A stretch of DNA of 62,187 bases, from positions 1 to 62,187 of the forward strand of contig NZ_VSRL01000025.1 in NCBI RefSeq assembly GCF_012184385.1. Direction: 5' to 3'. Source of the DNA: Lentzea indica (GTDB taxonomy: Bacteria > Actinomycetota > Actinomycetes > Mycobacteriales > Pseudonocardiaceae). A model generated the notes under the pieces. That model did not search any database, was not told the origin of the DNA, and was given only the letters and a program-made list of their open reading frames with translations. Positions 10,344-21,100 of this stretch are shown in pieces (the stretch's first letter is position 1; the number at the start of each line of letters is the position of its first letter). A program made the position numbers and the translations under genes.

Positions 10344-12058
10344 GTGGCGTTTCCGGACGCGCGCAGTGGATGCTGCGTGCCCGAACTCGTCCGTGGCTGG
10401 GTTGATCAACTTCCGTCCGCTCACGCGGTGGTCGATCCTGTGACCGACGAATCACTTACATACCAACAACTTTGGCACCTCTCCGGAGGGCTGGCCGCTG
10501 AGCTGACCGAACGGGGAGTCGCTCGGGGAGAGATCGTCGCCGTGAGCGGTGGACGGTCTGTCGGCATGGTCGTGGCGATGCTGGGCATCGCACGAGCGGG
10601 TGCCGCATACCTGCCGTTGGACGCGCATGCGCCCGCCGAACGGCTCACCGCGTTGCTCGAAGAGGCGGGCACGCGGTTCGTGGTCGGTGACAGCCCCGAG
10701 TTCCCGGGCGTGCGCAGGGTCTCCGCACAGGCGGAGAAGACCTTCAGCGCCAAGGAAATCGGACCGGACGACCCGTTCTACGTGAACTACACGTCCGGAT
10801 CGACCGGACGGCCCAAGGGCGTCGTGGTGCCGCATCGCGCGGTCGTGCGGCTCGTGTCGAATCCGGTGTTCTGCACGATCGAGCCGGGTGACCGCGTCGC
10901 GAACCAGTCCAACCCCGCGTTCGACGCCACGACGTTCGAGCTGTGGAACACGCTGACGTCCGGTGGCACCGTCGTGGTGCTGCCCGCCATCACCGACCTG
11001 CGCATCGACGACTGGATCGCGCTGGTCAGGGACTCGGGCATCTCGACGATGTTCTTGACGACGTCGCTGTTCCACATGGTCGCGCGGGAACGGCCCGCGG
11101 CGTTGCGCGGGCTGAAGACGCTGATCGCGGGCGGCGAGCAGATGGACATGGCCGCCACCCTGCGCGTGCTGGAGTCGGGACCGCCGGCCAGGCTCGTCAA
11201 CGGGTACGGCCGACCGAGACGACCACGTTCGCCACCTACTACGACTGCACGCTCGAAAGCCTGGCGGGCCTCGACCGGGTGCCGGTCGGATTCCCGTTGC
11301 AGGACACGACTTTGCACCTCATCGACGGCGAGCTGTGCGTCGGTGGTCCCGGTGTCGCGCTGGGGTACCTGCACCGCCCGGAGCTCACCGCCGAGCGGTT
11401 CGTGTCGGACCCGGTGTCGGGAAACCTCATGTACCGCACCGGTGACCTCGCCAGGGAGCTGCCGAACGGCGCGCTGGAGCTGCTCGGCCGGCGGGACCGG
11501 CAGGTGAAGCTGCGCGGGTTCCGCATCGAGCTGGAGGAGATCGAGCAGGCGGTCCTGGCGACCGGGCTCGCCGACAGCGCGTTCGTGGAGAAGGTGGGGG
11601 AGGGGCCGGCGGCGTCGCTCGTCGGGTTCGTCCTGCCCCGGTCCACGGTGGACGGTTCGGCTTTCAGCGAAGCGTTGCGCGCCAAGCTTCCCGCGTACAT
11701 GGTGCCCGCGCGCTGGCACGTGCTGACCGAGCTTCCGTACGGCCCCACCGGCAAGGTGGACAGGGCGAAACTGCTCGCCGAAATTTCTGGTGATTCAGTG
11801 GTATCAGAGGGCGATGAAGTCACTCCTACTGATGTGACAGACCATGTTGGACTCATCTGGCGGGAGGTGCTGGGAGTTCCCGGCGCCGATCCGGCGGACA
11901 ACTTCATCGACTCCGGCGGGAACTCGATCCTCGCGATCCAGCTGGCCTCGCGCCTGCGGGAACGACTCGCGATCGACCTCGGGCCCACCGACGTCCTGCT
12001 GGCCGATTCGCTGGCAGAACTGGCCACGCGCGTTCGGGATGAAGTAGCCGCCCGGTAA
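10344..12058 (+). CDS. NRPS loading module, A-PCP (one frame break)
   Basis: Starter module of the assembly line, about 571 residues: adenylation domain (about 15-495) and carrier protein (about 505-565). Core motifs: YTSGSTGRPKGVVVPHRA (A3), NGYG-PTETTTF (A5), YRTGDLARELPNGALELLGR (A7-A8), GPTGKVDR (A10) and DSGGNSILAIQLASRL with the phosphopantetheine serine. Reading the pocket residues against GrsA gives approximately D-A-F-F-I-G-G-T-F-K, one change from the known valine code D-A-F-W-I-G-G-T-F-K, so valine or another branched aliphatic amino acid is predicted. GTG 10344 has AGGGGAGA upstream. One C is missing near 11211 (within GGC-CCG), splitting the frame. No condensation domain, consistent with initiation. 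Confidence 0.88.
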
Positions 12059-12074
12059 CCGGGTTCTCCCCTCA

Positions 12075-12101
12075 GCACACGCCGATCTGGGCCGTGTGCG
12101 G
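12075..12101 (+). other. Inverted repeat between NRPS genes
   Basis: GCACACG and CGTGTGC form a 7-bp stem around an 11-base loop in the 83-bp gap between the two NRPS genes. It is not followed by a T-run, so it is more likely an mRNA processing or attenuation structure than a full terminator. This is the only sizeable gap inside the operon's biosynthetic core. Confidence 0.3.
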
Positions 12102-12141
12102 GTTCAACGCGCCCTTTTCCGACTATCACGGAGTTTCGCGA

Positions 12142-15100
12142 GTGACTCAGTTGCATCCGCTGTCGTTCGCACAGGAACGGCTCTGGTTCATCGACGCCGC
12201 CGCGCCTGCCGCGCCGACGTACAACGTGCCGCTGCTGATGAGGTGGCGGGAGAAGATCGACCTGCCGAGGCTCACCGCCGCGCTGCACGCGGTCGCCGCC
12301 AAGCACGAGGTGCTGCGGACCCGCTACGAGCTGCGCGACGGCCGCCCGGTTCAGGTCGTCGGCGACCCGCACGTGCCGGTCGAGGTGGTGTCCGATGTGG
12401 ACGACGTGCGCGCCGACGCGCTGCGCAGGGCGCGCGAGGGTTTCGACCTCGCCGCCGCGCCGCCGATCCGCTGCACGCTCTGGCCTGGCGAGCAGGACCT
12501 GCTGCTGGTCAACGTGCACCACATCGCCATCGACGGCTGGTCGCTCGCCGCGTTCTTCGACGACCTCGCCGCCGCGTACGCCGGTGCCGCTCTGCTGCCG
12601 CTTTCGCTGCAGTACAAGGACTTCGCCCGGCAGGACAGGTCGTCCTTCGACACCGCGGCGATGCGGGACCTCCTCGCACGCCGGGTCGAGGAGCTCAGCG
12701 AGCTCCCCGCCGGCCTCACCCTCGGCTCGCCGCGACGGCCACCGGGCCGGTCAGGCCGGGTGAGCAGCACGTCTTCACGATCCCGGACGAACTCTGGGAC
12801 CGCACGGCCGAACTGGCGAAGTCGTTGCGCGCCACCCCGTTCGTCGTGCTGTTCGCCGCTTACCAGGCCGTGTTGCAGCGCTGGTCGGGCCGCGACGAGT
12901 TCGTCGTCGGCACGGTCACCGCGAACCGCCCGCACGCCGAGGCAGAACACCTCGTCGGGTTCTTCGTCAACACCGTGCCGTTGCGCTGCCTGCCGCGGCC
13001 GGGCCAGACGTTCGCCGCGCTGTGCAAGGAAGTCCGCGTCGAGGCGTTCAAGTCGCTGACCTACCAGAGCATTCCGTTCGACCAGCTGACGGCGAGTGGC
13101 GCCCGCGGCGTGGTCGACGTCGGCTTCGCGTTGCAGAACATGCTCCCGCCCAAGGCCGGCACCCCGTGGAGCACGCCAGAGCTGCTGCCCACGGGCACTG
13201 CGAAGTTCGACCTGATCCTCATCGTCGAGGACGACGCCGAGGGGCGGCGCGGGCGGATCGAGTTCGCGACCGACCAGTACTCGGCCGACATGGCCCGGCG
13301 TCTGGGCGACAACTTCCTGACGTTGCTGCGTGCCGCCGTCGACGAACCCGCGACGCCGCTCGCCACACTGCCGTTGACAGCCAATGGATCTGTCGTTCTC
13401 GGTGCGGAACAGGACCTCGGCGGTGCCACCTCGGTGCTCGACGTCGTGGGCCACGCGTACGCACCGGACGCGCCGGCGGTGAGCGTCGCGGGCGACAGTG
13501 TTTCGTGGCGTGAGCTGGACGACTGGTCCTGGGCCGTCGCGAACCGCGTCACGGGCAGCGGTGAGTTCGTGCCGGTGCTGGCCGCCCGCAGCCCTGCCCT
13601 CGTCGCCGCCTGGCTCGGCGTTCTCCGCGCGGGAGCGGCCTACGCGCCGTTGAGCCTCGACACCCCGGCCGACCGCCTGGACCACGTTCTGGCGGAGCTG
13701 GACGCGAAGATCGTGCTGGCCGACCAAGCGGGCGCGGACCTGATCGCCCGGCACGGCACCGATGTCGAAGTCGTGCGGATCGAGGACTTCCGGCGAGCGA
13801 CCGGTACGCCGCGCACGCTCGACCTGATCGGCCAGGAACCCGCTGTCGTGATCTACACGTCCGGCACGACGGGCAGGCCGAAGGGCGTGCTCGTCCCGCA
13901 CAACGGCATGCTCAACACCTGCGTGTGGTGGGCGCGCGACATCGACCTCGGTCCCGGTGACCGGGTGTTGTGCACGTGGTCGACCTCGTTCGACGGCGCG
14001 ACGCACGAGGTGTTCCGCGCGTTGATCGCCGGGGCGGAGCTGGTGTTCGCCGACGACGTCGAGCGGCGCGACCCTCCTGCGCTGGCACGGTTGCTGCGCG
14101 AGGTCACCGTCACGTCGATGACGCCGAGCCTGCTGCGCGCCATCCTCGACGCCGACCAGGACGGTCCCACGACGCTGCGCACGGTGTACGTGGGCGGTGA
14201 GGGACTTCCCACGACGCTCGCAGAGGAATGCACCCGCCGCTGGGGTGTGCCGATGCGCAACATCTACGGCCCGACCGAGGCCAGCTGCATCAGCACGTTC
14301 GCGCCGGTGACGCTCGACGGCAGACCGCCCGCCATCGGCGTACCGGTGCCGAACACCCGCGCGTACGTTCTCGGTCCACAGCAGGAGGAGCTGCCCGACG
14401 GCGTTCCCGGTGAGCTGTGTGTCGCGGGCGCCGGAGTGGCGCTGGGCTACCTCGGTCAGCCCGACCGCACCGAGGCCGCGTTCCTGCTGGACCCGCTGGG
14501 CGGCCGGATGTACCGCACCGGCGACCGCGTCGTGCTGCGCGAGGACGGGCAGATCGAGTACCTCGGCCGGGTCGACGACCAGGTGAAGGTGCTCGGCAAC
14601 CGGATCGAGCTCGGCGAGGTCCGCAAGCTGCTGGAGGACCAGCCGTCGGTGAAGACCGCCGCGGTCAAGGCGGAGGGCACGCCGCTGCGCCTGGTCGCGT
14701 GGGTCGAGCTGACCGGTGCCGCGCCGGACCGCGACGAGCTGCTGAAGCCGTTGCTGCGCTGGGTTCCCGCGGCCGTGCTGCCGTCCGAGGTGTACGTCGT
14801 CGACACGATTCCGATGACGGGCAACGACAAGATGGACTTCACCGCGCTCGACGCGATGCGTGGCACCAGGCTGCCGGATGCCGTGCGCGGTGCCGTCGAG
14901 CTGACGCCGGAACAATGCCGCGCGGCCGAGCTGTTCGGCAGGGCGCTGGACCGGGACGCGGACGAGCTCCCGCTGGACGGCGACTTCTTCACCCTCGGCG
15001 GCCACTCGCTGCTCGCGGTGCGGATGCTCGCCGACACTCCGGTGGCGTTGCGGGACTTCCTCGCCGACCCGACCGTGGCGGGGCTCGGCGCTCTGCTCGG

Positions 15101-16360
15101 CACGACGGCCCAGGAGAACGTCGAGGTCGTCGTGACGAGCACCCGGCGACCTCGGTGCAGCAACGGTTCTGGTTCATCGACAAGGTGTCCGCGTTGCGCA
15201 CCGCCTACCTGGCACCGGTTCTCGCCGAGTTCGCCGGGCCCGTCGACGTCGAACGCCTCCGTGCCGCCACCGAACTGGTGCTCGGCAGGCACCCCGCGCT
15301 GCGCTCCCGCTTCATGTTGAACGCCAAGCAGCGCAAGGTGTTCTACCGCACCGACGGCAGCGCTCCCGAGGTGCACGTCACCGACGCGGCGCAGTGGACG
15401 GAGACGGAGCTCGCCGAGCACCTCGCGCAGGTGTGCTGGACGCCGTTCGACCTCGCCACCGAGGCACCGGCCTACGGCGAGATCGTCACGACCGCGGACC
15501 GCACGTTGCTCGTCCTGGTCACTCACCACATCGTCGCCGACGGGTGGTCGCACCAGGTGCTCGCCGAGCAGATCTCCCAGGCCTACCAAGGCAAGTCGCT
15601 AGCCGACCCGGTTCACCCGGCCGCGATCACCACGGGCGAGACCGGCGCGGAGGAGATCATCGCCAGCCTGGCGGGCGCACCGATCGACATAGAGCTTCCG
15701 CACGACAGTTCGCGCGGCCAAGTCCAGTCGACCGAAGGCACGACCTTGACAACGACTCTGCCCGCTCACGTCACCACGAAGTTGCAGGAGCTCGGCAGCA
15801 CGACGTTCATGACGGTGGCGGCGGTGCTCGCGGTCGCGCTGGCCCGGCGTGGCACGCAGCGGGACTTCCTGTTCGCGTTCCCGTGGGCCGGCCGGGACAA
15901 GGCGCAAGACGCCGTCGGCATGTTCGTGAACACCTTGGTGCTGCGCGTCGATCTGCGCGACGAACCAACGTGGCGGCAGCTGTTGGAGCGCGTGCGTGAG
16001 CACAGCACGACCTGCTACCGCAACGCCGACGTGCCGTTCGACGCGATCGCCACGGCGCTGCATCCCGGCCGCGACCTCAGCAGGCCCGCCGTCACCCCCG
16101 TGTACGTGACCGCGCTGCCCGGCCACGCCGCACCACCGGATCTCGGTGCGCCCGCGCGGTATCTGCAGCCGGAACCGTTGCACATCAAGTACGAGCTCGA
16201 GCTCACCGCCACGGACACGACCGAGGAACTGGAGCTGTCGCTCGCCTACGCGACGGCGCTGTTCGAGAAGTCCACTGTGGACGACCTGCTCGCTTCGGTG
16301 GTCACCGCCGCGACCGACCTGGCCATCGATCCCGATGCGCCCGCACTGAAGGAGATCTGA
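12142..16360 (+). CDS. NRPS elongation protein, C-A-PCP-C (two frame breaks)
   Basis: About 1406 residues. First condensation domain with active site VHHIAIDGWS near residue 127; adenylation domain about 440-915 (IYTSGTTGRPKGVLVPHN, IYGPTEASCIST, YRTGDRVVLREDGQIEYLGR, and an atypical A10 TGNDKMDF); carrier protein FFTLGGHSLLAVRML near 953; second condensation domain with THHIVADGWS near 1129. Pocket residues read about D-G-H-S-Y-G-I-C-I-K, which I cannot match to a known substrate. The terminal C domain has no A domain after it, so its acceptor is probably the free carrier protein encoded next. GTG 12142 is preferred over the upstream GTG 12094 because GGAG lies 8 bases before it. Single bases are missing near 12733 and 15150 (C runs). 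Confidence 0.88.
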
Positions 16361-16660
16361 GTGAACACTGCGACGCGCGACCAGGTGCGCCTGGCGTGGG
16401 CCGAGGTGCTGGACGTCGAGTCCGTACCGGACGACGTCAACTTCTTCGAGCTCGGCGGTGACTCGCTGCTGCTCATCGTTCTGCTGGAACGGCTCAACGC
16501 GATGACCGAACGCGATCTGGAGGCCGCCGACCTCTTCCAGCACAGCACCGTCACCGGGCAGGTCGAGCTGCTGACCTCGCCGGAGACGAAGCGCGAGCTC
16601 GTGGAACTGGGTGCGACGAACCGGCGTGGCCTGATCGGCCGCGCCCGACAGGGGAACTGA
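16361..16660 (+). CDS. Free-standing peptidyl carrier protein
   Basis: A 99-residue carrier protein beginning at GTG 16361, immediately after the NRPS stop, with AAGGAG as ribosome-binding site inside the previous gene's end. The phosphopantetheine attachment serine lies in FFELGGDSLLLIVLLERLN (about residues 27-45). A tail after residue 75 is rich in charged residues and may be a docking segment. Because the previous protein ends in an orphan C domain and a stand-alone adenylation domain lies at 24180, this carrier probably receives its amino acid in trans and presents it to that C domain, then hands the chain to the KS. Confidence 0.88.
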   Translation: MNTATRDQVRLAWAEVLDVESVPDDVNFFELGGDSLLLIVLLERLNAMTERDLEAADLFQHSTVTGQVELLTSPETKRELVELGATNRRGLIGRARQGN

Positions 16661-16662
16661 AC

Positions 16663-19600
16663 GTGAGCGACACCGACATCGCGGTGGTGGGCGTGGGCTG
16701 CCGGTTCCCGGACGCCTGGACGCCACAGGAGTTCTGGCGCAACATCGGCGACGGCGTGGTGTCCACGCGGGAGCTGCCGGAGGAGGCGTTGCGCGCGGCC
16801 GGGGTGTCCGACGCGCTGCTGACCGACCCCGGTTTCGTCCGCGTCGGCGCCACCCTGCCCGGCGTCGCGGACTTCGCCGCGGAGTTCTTCTCCTACCCGC
16901 CCACCGAGGCCGAGCTGATCGACCCGCAGCAGCGGGTCTTCCTGGAGGCCTCGTGGGAGGCGCTGGAGACCGCAGGCCACCCGCCGCGTCTCGACGGACC
17001 CGTCGTCGGCGTGTTCGCCGGCGGCGCGTCGAGCACCTACACCTCGATGTTGTTCGCCGCCAAGGCACAGGCGGAGGGCCTGGCCGCGGCGATCGACGAC
17101 GTCGACCTGCACCTCGGCGGGCTCGGGGACTTCCTGACCTCGCGGGTCGCCTACAAGCTCGGCCTGCGCGGCGACGGTCGGCGTGCAGACCGCGTGCTCG
17201 TCCTCGCTCTACGCCGTGCACTACGCGACGCTGAGCCTGCTTTCCGGTGAGTGCGACATCGCCCTCGCCGGTGGCGCGACGGTGCTGGAACCCCTGGCGG
17301 GCTACCGGTACCAGGCAGGCGGGCTGATGTCGGCGGACGGCCTGTGCCGCGCGTTCGACGCGAAGTCCACCGGAACGTCGTTCAGCTCCGGCGTCGGAGT
17401 CGTGGCACTGCGCAGGCTCTCCGACGCCCTGGCCGACGGGGACCGGATCCTCGCCGTGGTCAAGGGAAGCGCGGTCGGCAACGACGGCTCCGGCCGCTCC
17501 GGCTTCACCGCGCCGAACCCGTCCGGTGTGGCCGAGGTCGTGGCCGGCGCGCTGCGGATCTCCGGCGTCAGCGCCGACGAGCTGCGGTACGTCGAGGCGC
17601 ACGGCTCCGGCACCTCGCTCGGTGACCACATCGAGCTGCGCGGCCTCACCGAGGGACTGAGGGCGAGCTCGTCCGGCACGAACTTCGCCGGGCTGGGCAG
17701 CGTGAAGGTCAACATCGGCCACACCGGTCCCGCCGCCGGCATCGCCGGGTTCATCAAGGCGGTCAACGTGGTCGCGACCGGCGACCTGCCCGCGCACCCT
17801 CTGTTCGAACGCCCGCGCGACCCCGGTGTGCTCGCCGAGAGCCCGTTCTTCGTGTCGTCGGAAGCGGGCCGCACGAACGATCGCGACCGGCACGTATTGA
17901 TCAACTCGATGGGTCTGGGCGGCACCAACGTCGCCGCGGTGATCGCACCCGCCGCCGTCGCCCACGCGGCCCAGCGCGCCGGCGTCCGACGTCGTGCGGC
18001 TGGTGCTGTCGGCGCGCACCCGCACGGAGCTGGACGCGATGTCGAAACGGCTCGCCGAGTCGATCGACCCCGCGGAGGCCGCCGATGTCGCGCACACGTT
18101 GCGCGTGGGACGTAAGGCCTTCCCGGAACGCCGCGTGGTCACCGCCCCGGCGGAGAAGCTCGCCGCCGCGTTGAAGCTGCCCCGGCCGCCGTTCGTGAAG
18201 ACCGTGCGCACGACGGCCCGGAAAGCGGTCGTGGTGGGCTCGGAGAACCTCGACCGGTTCCGGCTCGCGTTCGGCGCGGATGTCGAGGTACGTGCGGAGC
18301 AAGGCGTGCTGCCCGAGGGCGTGCACGTGGTGTCCACTTCGAACGACTTCGACGAGGCCGTCACCACGGCCTGGCTCAACGGTGTCGACGTGAACTGGGC
18401 GGCGCTCGCCGGTGACACCGGCCTGCGCGTGCCACTGCCCGCGTACCCGTTGCCGCGCAAGCGGTACTGGGCACTGGACCGCCTGCCCGCACTCGGTCAG
18501 GCCACGGCGGCGCCCGCGTGCGCCGTGGTGCCCAAGACGGTTGCCTCGGACGACGTCGAGGCGCAGCTGCTGGACGTGTGGCGCGACCTGTTCGGTGCGG
18601 AGTCCATCGGTGTCGACGACGAGTTCGGGATGCTCGGCGGGTCGTCGCTGCTGTCCGTCCGGATGGCACTGGAGGTGCAGCAACGCACCGGTGTGCTGGT
18701 GAACGTCCACCGCGCCGGCGGCAGCAAGGCCACCGTGCGGCGCATCGCGGAGATCGTGCGCGGTGTCCAGGCGGGCGCGGAACGCGGCGCCGCCGACATC
18801 GACCCGATCGCGGACGGCGACGGTGATCTCGTCGACCTGGACATGGCTCTGCCGCTGGGTGAGCTGGCAGCGCACGAGGCCGCGGGCAAGGACGTGCTGC
18901 TCACCGGCGCGACCGGATTCCTCGGCACGTTCCTGCTGCACGAGCTGCTGACCGCGACCGGCGGCCGCGTCTACTGCACCGTCCGCGCGGACGACGAGGA
19001 GCACGCCCGCAAGCGGTTGCGCGAGGCGTCCGAGAAGCTCTGCCTGCCGGAGCCGGACCCCCAGCGTGTCCGGATCGTGCTGGGCGACCTCAAGGACGGC
19101 GTGCTGGAGTCCTATCGGGACGGTGAGCTGGCCAGGCGCGTCGGCTACGTCCTGCACTGCGCGGCGAAGGTCGTGTTCACGGAGCCGTACCGGGTGCTGC
19201 GCGAGGACAACGTGCTCGCGATGGTCGACCTGCTGCGCTGGATGCGCGGCCACGGCATCCGCGACTTCAGCTTCGTGTCGACGGTCGCCGCGACGCACTA
19301 CGCGATGGGCACCGACAACCGGATCCTGGAGACCCGGCAGCAGCCGCTCGACCCGCAGCAGGGTGGGTACGGCGTCAGCAAGTGGGTCTCCGAACGCATC
19401 CTGGAGCGCGCGGAGGAGGACGGCATGCGAGTGCGGATCTTCCGCCCCGGCTTCATCCTCGGTTCCACGAAGACCGGTGCCTGCAACGACAAGGACCTCA
19501 TCTGGAACGTCCTCACCAGCGGTCTGGCCGTCGGCGCGCACCCGCTCGACGACCGTGCGATGCCGATGGCACCGGTGGACGTCGTCGCCCGCGCGATGGC

Positions 19601-19997
19601 GGAACTGACCGTGTCGCCGGGTTCGGTCGGCCGGGTCTATCACCTCGTCGACCGTGTCGCCTACAGCCCGCGCCGGATGTTCTCGTTGCTCGACGATGCC
19701 GGCCTCGCGACGGAGGCGGTGACGCCGAAGACGTGGCAGCAACGCATCGCGGACAAGGCGCTCGACAGCGGCAGCGCGCTGCTCTCGACCATGGCGCTCT
19801 ACGAACTGGAAGGCCACGAACTGGCCGACGACGGACTCGAAGCCGTCGCCTGGCGTCCGTGGCTGGAACGCGCGGAGCTGTCCAGCGCGCCGACGGGTGA
19901 GTTGCTGCGCCGCTGCCTGACCTTTCTCGCCGAACGCCACGACAAGTTCGGCGAGCTCATCACCGGCGTCCTCGGCGCCGACCTCGTGGAGGCATAG
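16663..19997 (+). CDS. PKS module KS-ACP-thioester reductase, no AT domain (two frame breaks)
   Basis: About 1112 residues. Ketosynthase (about 1-430) has all catalytic residues: VQTACSSSLYAVH (Cys near 178), EAHGSGTSLGDHIELRG and VNIGHTGPAAGIAGFIKAV. Next comes a short linker ending in VPLPAYPLPRKRYWALD, the post-AT signature, but no acyltransferase domain lies between. An ACP follows (EFGMLGGSSLLSVRM, near 659) and then a C-terminal NAD(P)H-dependent reductase: GATGFLG near 749, FVSTVAATHY, and YGVSKWVSE (Tyr-x3-Lys). The R domain should release the chain as an aldehyde or alcohol. Frame breaks near 17170 and 17970 (each net +1 or -2). GTG 16663 lies 2 bp after the carrier gene. Confidence 0.87.
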
Positions 19998-20000
19998 AAC

Positions 20001-20846
20001 ATGAACCACCGCATCGGTGTGCTCGGCGCGGGCGTCATGGGCGCCGCGATCGCCACGCTCGCGATCGGCCACGGCGTGCCCGTCGTGCTGGTCGACGTCG
20101 ACGAGGACACGCTCGCCAAGGCGCGCAAGGAGGTCCGCCAGCAGCTCAAGCTGGCCAGGTTGATGGGCAAGCTGCCCCGCACCGGCGAGGCGGAGCTCGT
20201 CACCACGACCGACTACGCGGATCTCGCGGACGTGACGTCGGTGATCGAGGCCGTCACGGAGAAGCCGGAGCTGAAGGCGAAGGTGCTCGCCGAGGTCTCC
20301 GGCGTCGTGCGGCCGGGCACGGTCATCGTGTCCAACACCTCGGCCATCCCCGTCGACGAGATGGCCGACTCGGTGGCGCGGCCGGAAGACCTGTGCGCCA
20401 TCCACTTCATGAACCCGCCGTACCTGATCCGCGCGGTCGAGGTGATCCGCGGGCCGCGCACCGGCGACGAGACCATGAGCCGGGTCACCGACCTGCTCGC
20501 GGCACTGGACCGCGACGGCGTGGTGGTCGGCGACGGGCCGGGGTTCGTGATCAACCGCATCCTGCAGCGCTCGATCAACGAGGCCGCGCGCATCGTCGAG
20601 GAGGGCAGGGCGACACCGGAGGCCGTCGACGCCGCCTTCGAGGGTTGCCTCGGACACCGCACGGGACCGCTCGCGACTGCCGATCTGATCGGTCTCGACA
20701 ACGTCGTGGACTCGTTGCGCGTACTGCACGACCGCACAGGGGACCGGGGCTACGAGCCCTGCGACCTGCTGGTGGCGAAGGTCGCCGCCGGGGACTTCGG
20801 CCGCAAGACCGGCCGCGGATTCTACGAGCACGGAGGAGCACTGTGA
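20001..20846 (+). CDS. FkbK-like 3-hydroxyacyl-ACP dehydrogenase (hydroxymalonyl pathway)
   Basis: A 281-residue relative of 3-hydroxyacyl-CoA dehydrogenase. In the glycerate-derived extender pathway it oxidises the C3 hydroxyl of glyceryl-ACP. Visible: dinucleotide-binding motif IGVLGAGVMGAAIA at the N-terminus, NTSAIPVDEMA near 115, catalytic-histidine segment CAIHFMNPPYLIRAVEVIRG (about 133-152), and the C-terminal FGRKTGRGFYEH. ATG 20001 lies 3 bp after the PKS stop. The adjacent ACP, acyl dehydrogenase and FkbH homologues make the pathway assignment strong; alone, the sequence could not be distinguished from a fatty-acid enzyme. Confidence 0.87.
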   Translation: MNHRIGVLGAGVMGAAIATLAIGHGVPVVLVDVDEDTLAKARKEVRQQLKLARLMGKLPRTGEAELVTTTDYADLADVTSVIEAVTEKPELKAKVLAEVSGVVRPGTVIVSNTSAIPVDEMADSVARPEDLCAIHFMNPPYLIRAVEVIRGPRTGDETMSRVTDLLAALDRDGVVVGDGPGFVINRILQRSINEAARIVEEGRATPEAVDAAFEGCLGHRTGPLATADLIGLDNVVDSLRVLHDRTGDRGYEPCDLLVAKVAAGDFGRKTGRGFYEHGGAL

Positions 20847-21100
20847 CCACGTCCGTCAACCACGCAGCCGAGATCGAGCGGCAGCTTCTGGCATTCGTCG
20901 AGAAGCACACGAAGAAGACGTGGACGCCGGACGACGACTTCTTCGCGGCCGGTGCCGTGTCGTCCATGTTCGCGATGCAGCTCGTCGTGTTCATCGAGAG
21001 CACGTTCGACGTCGAGGTGTCCGGCGACGACCTGGTGATCGACAACTTCCGGACCGTCGGCTCGATGACCTCGCTGGTGTCGAGGTTGCGCGGTGAGTGA
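20843..21100 (+). CDS. FkbJ-like acyl carrier protein
   Basis: An 85-residue discrete carrier protein on which the three-carbon glycerate unit is oxidised to hydroxymalonyl. The modified serine is in FFAAGAVSSMFAMQLVVFIE (about 34-53); the usual Asp before Ser is replaced by Ser, as occurs in some FkbJ homologues. GTG 20843 overlaps the preceding stop (GTGA) and follows GGAGGA. It overlaps the acyl dehydrogenase gene by 8 bp, so expression of FkbK/J/I homologues is tightly coupled. Confidence 0.85.
   Translation: MTTSVNHAAEIERQLLAFVEKHTKKTWTPDDDFFAAGAVSSMFAMQLVVFIESTFDVEVSGDDLVIDNFRTVGSMTSLVSRLRGE

Noticed and set aside
10344-19997. Genuine decay of the NRPS/PKS genes into pseudogenes
   Set aside because: Frame breaks are single bases at G/C runs, catalytic motifs remain, and similar breaks occur in unrelated genes outside the cluster; sequencing error is simpler.
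12351-20831. Long minus-strand open frames opposite the NRPS/PKS genes (12351-15005, 15599-18460, 17901-20831)
   Set aside because: Same effect; they lack recognisable motifs and start codons with ribosome-binding sites, while the plus strand encodes well-defined domains.
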